A stretch of DNA of 64,000 bases from Corella eumyota (Eukaryota > Chordata > Ascidiacea > Phlebobranchia > Corellidae): assembly GCA_963082875.1 (NCBI GenBank), contig OY720098.1, forward strand, positions 19,468,001 through 19,532,000. The letters run 5' to 3'. A program made the translations under genes and the position numbers. Under the pieces are notes generated by a model. That model worked only from the letters and a program-made list of their open reading frames with translations, made no database searches and was not told where the DNA came from. Shown here piece after piece: positions 47,785 to 59,900 of this stretch; positions within the stretch are counted from its first letter, which is position 1, and each line of letters starts with the position of its first letter.

Positions 47785-50700
47785 CTAAAACATAATTACT
47801 GTGTTTTTTTTCTTTTTTGTTTATATCTTTATCCTCGATGTGGGTAGTGGTAAGATAACTTGCTACAACACACATAAGGTCGTGGGTTCTATCCTCACTG
47901 GCCACTGCCCTCATGCTGTAGCGCCCTTAAGTAAAGCGCTAGAAACGGTATAAACTCCTGTTCAGCAAACACTTAATCAGCAGCATTATTATCGGGCAAT
48001 TATAATCTATAATATTCCAAACTGCCACAGGCAACTCGAGACTGGGTCGGAGTAACTGATGTTACTCTATGTTTAAATCGCGCATTCGACTTTCCCACAT
48101 CGAGGATAAAGATAGAAAAAAAATATTTAATAAAAACTGTAAAAACTTTTACTTTGTAAAAATATGATTTAACTTATAAAAAATGGCACTATTTTTACTT
48201 TAGTTTTTTAAACTCTCTATTGTTATTTAATATTAAGAATGTATATTTAAACCTTTATTAAGATTCAAAGCATGTTTTATAATTTCCGCAAATCACAATA
48301 CAGCCAAATTAATAATTTGATTGCAAACTACATATCTTAAAATCCATGCATATTTCTAGCCTAACAATTTTTACTTTAACAGTTTATCAACATTTGCTTG
48401 ATTTAACAAATGTTAACTTACCTTAACAGTTACTTTCACATTAGGAGATTTTGTAGTAGGTAATCTGTTATGAAATCCTTTCTATTTTTTAGGGAAAATT
48501 TGAATAATATTTGGGACCAAATTTTAACTTTTTGTAAAAGGTAGAAACCTTATATTAACTTGTTAAAATTATCAGTTCTACTTTAAACTAGAAAACAGTT
48601 TTATTTTATTTAAGTTAACCGGCAGCAGGGTGTAGTGGTAAGAACACTTGCTACACCACACATGAGGCCGTGGGTTCAATCCCTACTGATCTCATGCTGT
48701 AGCGCCCTTGTGTAAGGCGCTATAAACTGTATGAACCCCTGCTGAGCCAGCACTTAATCAGCAGTATAATTATCGGGCTGTTATAATCTATAATATCCCA
48801 AACTGCCACAGGCAACTCGAGACTGGGTCGGAGTAACTAATGTTCATTAATGTTTAGGTCGCGCATTCAACTTTCCCACATCGAGGATAAAGATATATAC
48901 AAAAAAAATGGCATCAATATAGAATATATTACTTTAATCATTTAAAATAGTAATCAACAATTAATTAATCTTAAAATATTCAAGATATTAAAAAGTTTAA
49001 TGCATAGGTATCTCCCAACATGCAATATTATTATAATCACCCAAAAAAAATCACAAAATCAGTTTGTAAAATTAAACCGTTTAATAAAAGCAACTAAATT
49101 ATTTTTCACGATAGACAGAATTAAACTTAAACAGTCAGAAAGCAAATAGCAGAAAAATCAATTAAAAAAAACAAGTATATAATACTAGTAGCAAATTCAG
49201 GTGATTTTTTTAAATATTTTAAGCCCCTTTTAAATTCGATTTTATTCTAAAAATTGGAAAAAGTAAATTTAATTATTATTAATGGCCAAATAAAATAAAA
49301 ATTTATTACAATTTTAAGGCAAGTTTATGTCAGAGGCAAGTAGTAACTTCAAAAATATATTTATTCCTTACATTATCATAAAATTGGATTAAAAAATTTG
49401 ACCCTTTGCCGCAATGTTGTAACTTTTCTACTATTTGCTTTTCTAATGTCTAAGCAAGAATATAAATAACAAAAATTAAGAAATTCGTTAAAGTTCGTCC
49501 CTTTCTGTTAATGTGTATCGATATTCCGACGGTTTTAAGTTTTTAAAAATTGATTCGGGAGGCGAAGTCTCTTCAGTTACTTTATTTTCATCACTGGATG
49601 GCGCCTGTGCGTTGCGCTAGAAATAAAAACACACTCATGCAAATTGGTACACCGTTGTTTTTGATTGCCATTAAAACTTTTGGTGAAATTATAAACGTGC
49701 GACCAAATTATTACCCAAAAAAAATTACAAACTATATTAGTCAAGATTACCATTTGTGCTAAAAAGTAACCACTACTTCCATAGTTATATCTTATATCTA
49801 ACTGGCAGCGTGGTGTAGTTGTAAAGACACTTGCTACACCACTATAAGGTCGTGGGTTCAATCCTCACTGCTCTCATGCTGTAGCGCCCTTAAGTAAGGC
49901 ACTATAAACAGTATGAATTCCTGCTGAGCCAGCACTTAATCAGCAGCGTAATTATCGGGCAATTGCAATCTCTACATTATCTCAAACTGTTAAAGGCAAC
50001 TCGAGACTGGGTCGGGGTAACAGTTGTTGCTCTATGTTTAAGTCGCACATTCGACCTTCCCACATCGAGGATAAAGATATATACAAAAAAAAATCTTACA
50101 CAGGACCCATGTTTACTACTGCACCCATGTGTTAGTTAATACCACCCAAACTGTAAAAAAACCCAAAACCCACCAAAAACACACCCCCAAAAATTTACCT
50201 TTTCAGTAACAATAACAGCTGGTTTTGCGGTATTTGCTATAACTGGGGTATCAGGACCATGATGGAATTCTCTGTGTAGTTTTCCTGAATGAAGATCTAA
50301 CACAAATTGCTTCAATTTTCCAGGTACACTGTAGAAAAAAATTAGATAAGTGAATTTTTAAATCTATATAAATTTTTATAAAATTAGGTTTCATAAACTG
50401 CCTTTTTAAATTAAAAAGTGATATTGTATTTATATTTCTACAAAATTTTTAAAACTGCAGCATTGTGTAGTGGTCAAAACACTTGTGTTCACTACAAGAG
50501 GTCCTGGGCTCGAATCCCACTACTCTCATGCTGTTGTGCCATCAAGTATAGCGCTATAAACAGTGTGAACTCCTGCTAAGCCAATACTCTATCAACAGTC
50601 TAATTATCCGGCAAATATAAGTAATAATATTCCAAACTGTCAAAGGCAATTCGAGACTGGGTTGGGGTACCGGATGTTACTCTATGTTAAGGTCGTGAAG

Positions 50701-53700
50701 TTGACCTTCCCACATCAAGAATAAAACAAAATTTACATTTTTGTTCGTTATTTTAAATAATTTAAAAAAAATAATTTAATTACAAAAATTAATTTTAACG
50801 ATGCTCACCTAATTTCTTCAAATTTAGGGAACATATACATATGTTTAAATGAATCTATTGCCACTAGTGGACAATCTCGAACTGATTTTCCTAAGTGATG
50901 TAAGGGATGGGAAAAAGTTTCACAATCTGCTACTAAAAAGTTAATTCCACCTAAAAAATTAAAAAAATTGTTGGTATTATTAAAATATTAAAAAAAAAAA
51001 TTTATGAAAATTAAGGTTCTTAAAATGTTAATAAAGGGTAAAATTTTTTTTATAGTAATTATGTAAGTAATACTTACAAGGGGGGAACTGATAAAATGTA
51101 AAAAAAAATTATTGGTATTAAAAAAATAGAACTTGACAAATAATTTTGGTTTTTAAAATGTATATAAAGGCCAAATACTTGTTTTAGAGGTTAATTATAT
51201 AGGTAATACTTTTAGCAGGCATTTAAAACACAATTTAACAAAATCCAACAAACTAAAGTTAGGTTAACAAGTCCTACTTTAGACTGAGTTTTAATAATAA
51301 ATAAAACTCACTCATTAAAAAGGGATTGTATTGTACAGTCACTGTTTTACATATGAATCCAAAATTAAACTCAAAAACTAACTTTTTAGGTCAATGAGTC
51401 TGGAGACCTCCCTCTTATAAACCTCGAAACTTTCTTCATCTTCCTTAATGTGAAACAAGATTAGGAATGGAAGTCCCTCCTCCGTCAGTTCCTCACCATT
51501 TGCAAACGTAATCTCTCGAACCTAAAGTAAAAAAGGTGATAAAGAAAATAGAGTTTAAGGCTTTTGATTTAATTTTAAGGCAAAAAAGACTGTTCTTTAA
51601 AGTAAAACGAAAATGGTGTTTTTGGTGCATAGAAAATTACTACAAGTTAACCGGCAGCGTAATGTAGTGGTAAGAACACTTGCTACACCACCATAAGGTC
51701 GTGGGTTTAATCCCCACTGCTCTCATGCTGTAGCGCCCTTGAGTAAGGCGCTATTAATGGTGTGAACTCCTGCTGAGCCAGCACTTAATCAGCAGCATAA
51801 TTATCGGGCAATTATAATCTATAATATCCCAAACTGCCACAGGCCACTCGAGACTGGGTCGAAGTAACTGATGTTACTCTATGTTTAAGTCGCGCATCCG
51901 ACCTTCCCACATCGAGGATAAAGATATATACAAAAAAATAATAATTTAATGTAATACTAATTAGGAAAACAACCATAGTATAAACAATAATTTGGAAAAA
52001 CATACACACGTACAGAGTTTATTTAAGCATTTTCATTTAAAGTAATACAACATCCTTGAGGGCAAGTTATCCTTTTTTATTTATCTTTGTTGTTATGATA
52101 AAAAATTATCCATATCAGATACCGTGTTATTAAACTAATGCTAAACAATATAAATACCAAAAAAAGCCACATTTAATTACTACTTTTTACATTCAAAAAT
52201 AAATATATGAATAATTTAGACACAAAATTATTAAAAAGTATTTACCAACGGGACACATCTATCTCTTGACCATGCTGTTAAAAGTTCCAAATTTAACATT
52301 GAACCGAGATATACCTCTTCAGGGTTGGAGTCCTAAAAGAAAAAACACGTTTATTAGGTTATTTGATGAATACATCCTTGACAAAAAAAAGCTTTTAAAA
52401 TTGAAATAACTATCACTCTTTTTTTTGTAGTTAATGTTAGTTAGTGTAAAAAAGAAAATGACCGAATTAATATGTCCATTTTTATTAATTTTTAAAATTG
52501 ATATTTTTATATACCCTTATAACACATATTTAATTTTTTTTTAGCTAATATAAAAAATAAATACATACAATACAAACAGAAAAAAAGCTATTAAAAACAA
52601 TTCAATCAAAAAACAATTAGATAAAATTTCTTTGTAAATAAAGTAATATCCTGGTTCAAAAAATACAATTAATTTAGTATATATATTTAGTATAATCTTA
52701 TAAGCACTTTTAAATAGCAAAATCTAAATCCATTTTTTTATAAATGATTTATCAAAATTTTAAATTAAGTTTAAGTGTAAGTACATTAAACCACTTTAGT
52801 GGTAATCTACATATCACTTAGTCCATTCAATATATTAACTCATGTTTAAAACTTAATTAAAAAATCAATAAATAATAAAGGCCAATTTATTGAAGTAGCT
52901 CTTAATACCATACTTATTATATATAATATATTTACATAAAAATGACAAAAATACAAAACATATATTTTCTACTGAAAATAAATGAATAGATTAATTAACA
53001 TTAATCTTTTATGGAAATGATTAAATTTGATATTTTGGGTGGTTATTATGCAGTCTGTATAGGAATTTATTTAATAAATGATAATGGCGAACAATGAAGT
53101 TAAATAGTGTATTGAAACTTTATTGTAAAATGAGAACTAATTTTAGAAACAATGATAGAAGGAAATTTAACAATCAATCACTAAGTTCGGTCGTGCTAAA
53201 AATACATATAGGGCTTTACTTTGTAAATGCTTATAATTAGAAATTTAAATGTTTTTAAAAGCTATGTTACATGAATTTACAACTTCTAATGACTTCAAAT
53301 AAAGAAAATTGAACTACAACTGGCAGCGTGGTGTAGTGGTAAGAACACTTGCTACACCACCATGAGGTTGTGGGTTCAATCCCCATTGCTCTTCTGCAGT
53401 AGCACCCTTGAGTAAGGCGCTATTAACTCGTGCTGAGCCAACACCTAGTCAGCAGCATAATTACCGGGCAATTATAATTTATATAATATCCCAAACTGCT
53501 AAAGGCAACTTGAGACTGGGTCGGAGTTACTCTATGTTTACGGCGCATATTAGACCTTCCCACATCGAGGATAAATATATATACAAAAACAAAATATATA
53601 TATAATTAATAGAAACCCCCCCAAAAAAAACTGCCATTTGTGGCGAGCAAGCAAATTTGTTACCTTACTTTGACAAGTAATTTAATAATAACTGATAAAT

Positions 53701-55395
53701 TAAACATTTATGCAGCCAGTGCGGTAAGTTTTAACTTAGTAAAATAAAGACACTTACTCCAACAGATTTAAAAATGATGTTATCTCCTGACGTTCGTTCT
53801 GGTTTAGAAACTTCTCCGAATGCCGCATAAAAGTTACAATCATCTTGTAAGATTTTCGCAACTGCTTCAAAATTATGATATTCTTGCATGTTTTTGTCGG
53901 TGAAAAATCCAACCATATTTCTTTTTTCTCTCTGAAAAATTTAAAAGTGTTTTAAAATTAAAAAATGGGTTCAATTTTTTCCTTAAATGTTGCAAAAATT
54001 AAATATAAAAAAGATGTATATACATACAGCCTATCTTACTTACTGTTAAAAATTGAGAAAAAATCATAATTAAAATCAACATACCATAATGAAAATACAC
54101 CTTTAATAACACAGCATGCTAAACATTTAAATTATGTATTTTTTTTAAGTATTATGACATATTAAAGTAAAATAAACATAATTTATTAAATCTAATACAA
54201 CTAAAAAAACACATTAAACAAATTGACGTACTGGTAACTCATAAATTTCATCCAAATTTTTGCACTCATGAACGGGGTCTTTCAACTGCTCTTTTACATA
54301 TTCCATAAGCTTTTCTGATGACCTTTGACCCCTGTATTCCTTCTTCATCATCTGACCATTCCGAAATAATTTCATTGTTGGGTATTTATTGACGTGGTAT
54401 TTTTGAGCAATGTCACCTGAATAAACATATAAATAAACATGCACCTGATTAAATATATTTATTTAATTAAAATATTAAAAAAACACAGAAAACATAAATA
54501 CAGCTTTTAGATAGAGTTAACTTAACCAGTCTATCTCTATATATTAATTAAAATGAAAGTAATACAATAAAGTTTTTACGCAAGCTATTGTAATACGGAT
54601 CGAATTTAAAATTAAAAAAAAAGAAATGCCCAAAACCTAATATAATATATTTAAGAAGTTGATTTAAAATTTAATTTAAACCTTGTTTATCGCAATCAAC
54701 TTTTGCAAATTGTACAACTCCATCCTTTCCCATCTCAGGATCACGTTCAACTAGGTCGGAAGCTTCTTTAAATATTGGAGCCAACATTCTACTGAACCGA
54801 CACCAGTCAGCATAAAAGTTTATGAACACAATTTGATTACTACCTTAAATCAAAATAATAATTTTAAACTATACATATATACTCAAAACACAATCAAATT
54901 AATATTAAAGTAATTAATTTAAAACATCCTCTATTTAACAGTATAGCTATATAGAAACTAAAAGTATATATAAATATATATATATATATATTATATAGAA
55001 AACATAAAATTAATTAGTTTAAAAATATAAATATTAAAAACACAATTAAATTAAAATTATATAAAAACTGAATGTAAAAAATATAAAGTTAGTTTTTTTT
55101 ATAAGTGTTAATATAAATATTTATTTAATATTCTTACTTAAAGTTTGCTCTATATTGTTTTGATCAACTTGTATTGGATCACATGTACATTGTAAGATAA
55201 ATACCTGGAAAAAATAAATTGACAATTAAGATATTTAATGAATTTTACTTATTTAAACAGTTTTAATGTTAAAATTGTGCAGGCAATATAAAAATTGTAA
55301 TATTCTGAAATTACAATAACGTTTAATAAAACATAACATATAATATAAAAACCTACCAAATAACTTAATAAAAATAGAAGAAAATTCATTTTCAT
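47614..55395 (-). CDS. ERP44: ERp44, thioredoxin-family ER/Golgi quality-control protein
   Basis: Nine common exons (55395-55357, 55204-55138, 54843-54682, 54416-54232, 53931-53758, 52332-52246, 51521-51383, 50950-50809, 50328-50199) join in phase to alternative endings. The near ending gives 417 residues (human 406) and the distal one 477. ERp44 captures unassembled cargo and ER oxidases by mixed disulfides and is returned to the ER by the KDEL receptor. Residues 1-18 (MKMNFLLFLLSYLVFILQ) are a signal peptide. The thioredoxin-like site is CRFS at about 50-53 (FINFYADWCRFSRMLAPIF), the form typical of ERp44 rather than CxxC. Further matches are KYHVNKYPTMKLFRNGQMMK, FGEVSKPERTSGDNIIF, ELTEEGLPFLILFHIKEDEE, CPLVAIDSFKHMYMFP and the His-rich LHSGKLHREFHHGPD, which in the human protein takes part in pH sensing. 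It lies head-to-head with cyclin Y. Confidence 0.95.
47815..48117 (+). mobile_element. SINE copy with an inverted tail fragment at its head
   Basis: The left edge, tatctttatcctcgatgtgg, is the SINE tail in reverse orientation. It is joined directly to the A-box part tagtggtaag of a plus-oriented copy that ends cccacatcgaggataaagat. The copy is therefore flanked by about 20-base inverted repeats made of its own tail. It lies between ERp44 exons A2 and KDEL, antisense to the gene. Confidence 0.88.
48422..48481 (-). CDS. ERP44: ERp44 alternative internal exon A2
   Basis: A 60-base open block with acceptor aaaaaatag and donor GTAAGT, phase 0 at both ends, encoding KGFHNRLPTTKSPNVKVTVK. It is basic and likely disordered. 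Its phases fit A1 before it and the KDEL exon after it. It could also be joined directly to exon 50328-50199. Confidence 0.6.
48620..48908 (+). mobile_element. SINE copy, near full length
   Basis: It runs from ccggcagcagggtgtagtgg to cccacatcgaggataaagat and an A-run, close to the common form. It lies between ERp44 exons A1 and A2, antisense to the gene. Confidence 0.92.
49372..49449 (-). CDS. ERP44: ERp44 alternative internal exon A1
   Basis: A 78-base open block with good sites (cttag acceptor, GTAAGG donor), phase 0 at both ends. It encodes TLEKQIVEKLQHCGKGSN and FLIQFYDN. It lies just 38 bases downstream of the RDEL stop, so it can be used only when the proximal terminal exon is skipped. 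One added cysteine is notable in a protein that works by thiols. No outside family match is known to me. Confidence 0.6.
49488..49616 (-). CDS. ERP44: ERp44 proximal terminal exon, ends RDEL
   Basis: Acceptor ttatttctag followed by 42 codons and a stop: RNAQAPSSDENKVTEETS, then PPESIFKNLKPSEYRYTL and TERDEL. The end matches human KLAPSEYRYTLLRDRDEL, so this is the ancestral-type C-terminal tail, which in human ERp44 covers the active site and carries the KDEL-receptor signal. It follows exon 50328-50199 in phase 0. Confidence 0.93.
   Translation of the reverse strand, partial: RNAQAPSSDENKVTEETSPPESIFKNLKPSEYRYTLTERDEL
49801..50090 (+). mobile_element. SINE copy, near full length
   Basis: It runs from ctggcagcgtggtgtagttg to cccacatcgaggataaagat and an A-run. 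It lies between the last common ERp44 exon and the RDEL terminal exon, antisense to the gene. Confidence 0.92.
50456..50730 (+). mobile_element. SINE copy, diverged
   Basis: It runs from ctgcagcattgtgtagtggt to cccacatcaagaataaaac. Divergence is higher than in its neighbours. It lies between ERp44 exons 50950-50809 and 50328-50199, antisense. Confidence 0.87.
50967..51230. repeat. Two-copy tandem duplication, about 115-bp unit
   Basis: Imperfect units share ttggtattatt (or ttggtatta), aaaatgttaataaaggg (or aaaatgtatataaaggc) and gtaatact. They lie in an ERp44 intron and are non-coding. Confidence 0.6.
51651..51938 (+). mobile_element. SINE copy, near full length
   Basis: It runs from ccggcagcgtaatgtagtgg to cccacatcgaggataaagat and an A-run. 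It lies between ERp44 exons 52332-52246 and 51521-51383, antisense. Confidence 0.92.
53321..53588 (+). mobile_element. SINE copy, small deletions
   Basis: It runs from ctggcagcgtggtgtagtgg to cccacatcgaggataaatat. It lacks a few bases in the middle (after aaggcgctatta) and near ctctatgtttacggcgc. It lies in the ERp44 intron upstream of exon 52332-52246, antisense. Confidence 0.9.
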
Positions 55396-56993
55396 TCAAT
55401 TTTTCTACGGTAACGATCAAAAGGTGACGAAGAATCTAAATATAAAATTATATTAAAATTAACATAGGTTTAATATTAAATATAACCCAGCTTATAACAT
55501 TAAAAGTCAAAATTGAATTTGGCTAACATTTTAACAATACTTCAATACTTACGTTATTTTATTTTTTAATTTATTTTATTTTTTTCTTTGTATTTCACTT
55601 TAGCTACTGACTTTTTGACTATGTATTTAAATATATATTCATATGGCTTATAGTTCAGTAGTTTGCTTCTTTAAGTGGTTGTTAATTGGTTTTCATAATT
55701 AATTAAAACTAACTTTGTTTAAGCTGAAACAAAAATACGTCAAATTTAAACAAACTGATTTATAAACATATATATCTAACACCTAAAGCTAGCAGCTTGT
55801 CGTGCATTCTGTATTTTGAAAGCGAAACTGTAAAATATTTATATGTAAACAAAAACAATTCAATTAAATCCCACTCAAAAACTCTTACGTTTTCGAAATT
55901 TACAACAATTTTTTTGACAATGCAATTCACCATTTACTATTACAACGTCAATTGACCCCCCGGGTCGTCGTTAAAGGCGCTATATTTTATGCAAACCACG
56001 GTTTCTCTCCCAAATCAAGAACCGGGATAACCAGACTCAATGCAAAAAACAGTAGACTTTGGCGTGGTTTATTTGTTTATACTGTAATATTAAAATATAT
56101 TTCAAAACTTATGAATACTTAGGTTTTTTTTGCATAAAACAGGAGTGATCAAACCCAGAATAAACTCCTTGATTAAGGATTAAACCCAGAAATTTACAAA
56201 GGTATGCTCTTGCTTATTAGATTTTTTAATTAGATATACTTCAGTATATTGTTGCAAATCATGCTGGTGTATTCTTAAAACTTATTGCCAAATAGAGAAA
56301 ACTATAAGAAAGCAAAAAAAACAATATAGCCCAATGCAAGAAGGCAAAAATAAAAAAGAAACAAATTAAGTCATAAAAGTTTGCAATAAAACATTCTTGT
56401 AATCAATTTAAGAATTTTCATGCAACCTTTATTATGTTACCATCTAAATTAATTAAATTAACAGTAAGTGCACTTACGTTGCAACTTCGGGTGTCCACAA
56501 AAATAAATTCCGCGCTCCGTTTTGTTATTCCGCCTTTGCCGAAAAACTTACATTTTAATAAACACTTGCGCTTCAAGTCTCCGTTGCGATAGTGTATTAG
56601 TAACTAACAGCAGACTAGAACCCTTACATTTTTTAATTAATTTGGCATTATTTTAGTTAGTTATATGTATTTAAGTTTTGAATTTTAAGATATTTGGATT
56701 TTGGGAAGGCAAAACAGGCAATTAAAATCTATATTTAATTTTCGTATCGTAAATTTGACAAAAAAGTTTAATTTTTAATTTAAACTAAAAAATAGAAAAT
56801 TAAAACACATACCTTGTTTTTTATTATTTTGGAGATGTTATAAGTTAAACCAATCATTTTGAATTAATTACAGAAAATTGATCAAAATTTTTACAAATAC
56901 TCCTGTTTTTAAAACTTCTGCATAAAATCAAAAGTTAAAGAATTTTGAATTTTGTTGGAAGGCAAATATTGCCTGTTCTAAATTCATTGCAAA
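55396..56993. promoter_or_regulatory. Head-to-head promoter region of ERp44 and cyclin Y
   Basis: The two start codons face away from each other, 1.6 kb apart, so both promoters must lie here. Less AT-rich patches occur at about 55,930-56,060 and 56,470-56,600. No repeats and no ORFs of note are seen. I cannot name factor sites with confidence. Confidence 0.5.
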
Positions 56994-59900
56994 ATGGGGA
57001 ATAGTAACTGTAGCTGTATTTCATCCAACTCACCCAAAACTGCGAGAAAGTCAAAAAATCACAAAAATCAAACAAATAATGTTAGTATCCATGGTAACGG
57101 CGATCCAGCATCTGGGGACCAGAATCGTTTGAACGTCGAAAAACTGCAACATATCAGTGACCGGGAACAAATTGATGGTAAATATAACTCTTTATTTTAT
57201 CTTGTCGTTTGCAGATAATTGCAATCTTGTTTAAGTTTTAGTCTTTGTAATTTCGAAGACTAGTGGTTCTGGGTTTGATTTCCACTGATGCATTATTGTT
57301 ACTGTATTGTTCTTTATATATGCTTTATTGTTATTTTATTAAATAGAATAAAAATTGAAAGATTATAAAAATAATCTTTCAATTTTTATTCTATTTAAAA
57401 AACAAGATATAAACTTGTATAACAAGATATTTGACCGGCAGCTTGGTGTAGTGGTAAGAACACGTGCTACACCACACATGAGGTCGTGGGTTAAATTCCC
57501 ACTGAGCTCAAGCTGTAGCGCCCTTGAGTAAGGCGCTATAAAATGTACGAACTCTTGCAAAGCCAGCACTTAATCAGCAGCATAATTTCGGGCAATTAAA
57601 ATTTATAATATCCCAAACTGCCACAAGCAACTCGAGAGTGGGTCAGAGTAACTGATGTTACTCTATGTTTAAGTCGCACATTCGACTTTCCCACATGGAG
57701 GATAAAGATACAAAAAAATAAGTCAGAGTCATATTAGTTATTGCCTATTTGAGCTTTAAAATTGGTCCAATCAAAATATGAATAAATCGTAATAAAATTA
57801 CTTTATTATTTATAGATTTAGATGAAACTAAAACGCCTTCAGATCATGCAAAAGCATCAACAATTTTCAGCGGAATGTCACAATCTGAATGTGAGTATAA
57901 TTTTAAGCTTAAAATTTAATAAAAAAACAGTGTTGAATTTGCCATATTGAGTATTCAAAATAAATGCCATTGTGTAGGTGTGCTATTTAATAATTAACAA
58001 AGTTAATAGGGAAACTTAATATTGACTTATTAGATGTGGCAGGTAAAAGGTAAATATTTAAAATTTGTATTAGAAGAATAGTGTTATTTTAAGTTTTAGA
58101 AATTATAAAAGAATTTTTTTATGTTGTTAGTAGACGACAAAAGATTAAGTCTTCATAAACCGGTAAGTCACAACCTTTTTGATTTGTTTTAAACTTTCAA
58201 CCTATTTTTGGTATAAATTATGCATTAAATTCATCTTATACTTTAATCTGTTTCAGAGGTTTTATAGTCTGACTAATGGATTTTTCAATGTTTAAATCTT
58301 TTTAAATAAACATCCTGAATCAGAGAATTATATAAACTTTGGTTGGATTAAATTCTTTAAAGTTCAAGTTTGGCCATTCTTTAAAAATCTTTTTTAAAAA
58401 GATTTCTGTTAAGTTTAAATCAATCGAATTTATTTGATGTAGAGCCTATTATGTTTTACTCTTATAAATATTACCATAGGTTTATTATACATTTTATATA
58501 AAATTTTAATAATACAATATTTAATTGGCTTTTTTATATTACAAACTTTTGCAATTTGTTAAAGGTATCACCAGGCAATAATGCTCACAAACGTAGAAGT
58601 TCTTGTTCAACAATTTATATTGATGATAGTACAGTTAGTCAACCCAATATCAAGTCCTCTATTAAATGGTGCGTAACTTTTATAACACTTTATTTTATTG
58701 CTTGTAAAACCATGGATATATAATAGACACTTAATATAACAGAAAATATATTAGTTTTATAATTTTATACTTTATGCGAAATTACAATTGCTTTTATATG
58801 AAAAAAAACACAATTTAAATCCTAAATATTTAGCCTTCATTATTATTTCTACAGCAAAAAACAGAATAAATTATAATTTTTTTGTAGTTAACTAAATAAA
58901 AATATTAAACTTTTGATAATTTAACACAAAAAATATCAGTTAATCATTTAATTTGGATTGACATTGTCGGTTAACTTTTTATATAGATCAATCTAAATAT
59001 ATAACATATAAACTAACCTTTAAGTGAGATTCGTGGTTAACTAGGCTTATATGATCAAGTATAATTCACATGGGAATAAAACCTTAATCCTTTTTTAAAT
59101 AAACCTAATATTTGATTGTAATTTTTTGATAGATAAGTTTTAAATGTAACTGGTTTGAAAGAAATTAAAAAATTAATGTATTTTTATATGTTTTTAATTT
59201 ATTAATCGTTTTTTTGTATTTACTTGATGAAGTGATCTTAAAATTTAATTTTTGTGTTAATTTTTGAAAGGTTGTTTAAATTAGGTTTCACTATAAATGC
59301 CAACTTTATTAGTTTTAAAACACAAATTAATTTCCAGTACTATCCTTAGGAAGTGTAAATGGAAAGTTATTTTAAATCATAGACACCTTTAGGGAACGGA
59401 ATATAAATAAGTTAAATAAGTTAATAGTTGCCATTGAATAGTCTTCTACTTTTGCTTTTACAAAATTGTAAAACTGTTTCATTTAACACTCAGTTTAACT
59501 GTATGCAATCTTATGCTTATATATTTTATTTAAACTATTCAATTTGTAAAATTGATGCAGTGTTAAAATTACATTAATGTATAGGCTATATAACTTGTGT
59601 TATTAAAATGTAGTCTATTTATTTATTCCTTGTATTTTTATAGTGTTTCACTAGCCGTGTTTTACCACATAAAACATAGGGATTCGGTGAATAAACATTT
59701 GCCAGACGTTTTCGACGAAAAATTACACCCCCTTACTGTAAGTAACAATTTTTGTTTATTTAAACTACATGTTCTTAAGGGCTTCTATTTCTATTCAAGT
59801 CAGTTTTTGGTTACTTGTACTATTATGGTAAAAAATTGTAAAGGCTTACTGGCACAAAAAAAAGATTAAGTAACAAAATGTAAAAGTTATTTTCTAAAAA

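Noticed and set aside
57363-57569. Minus-strand ORF of 68 codons in cyclin Y intron 1
   Set aside because: It lies in the antisense of a SINE copy. The same kind of frame recurs in other SINE copies in this window.
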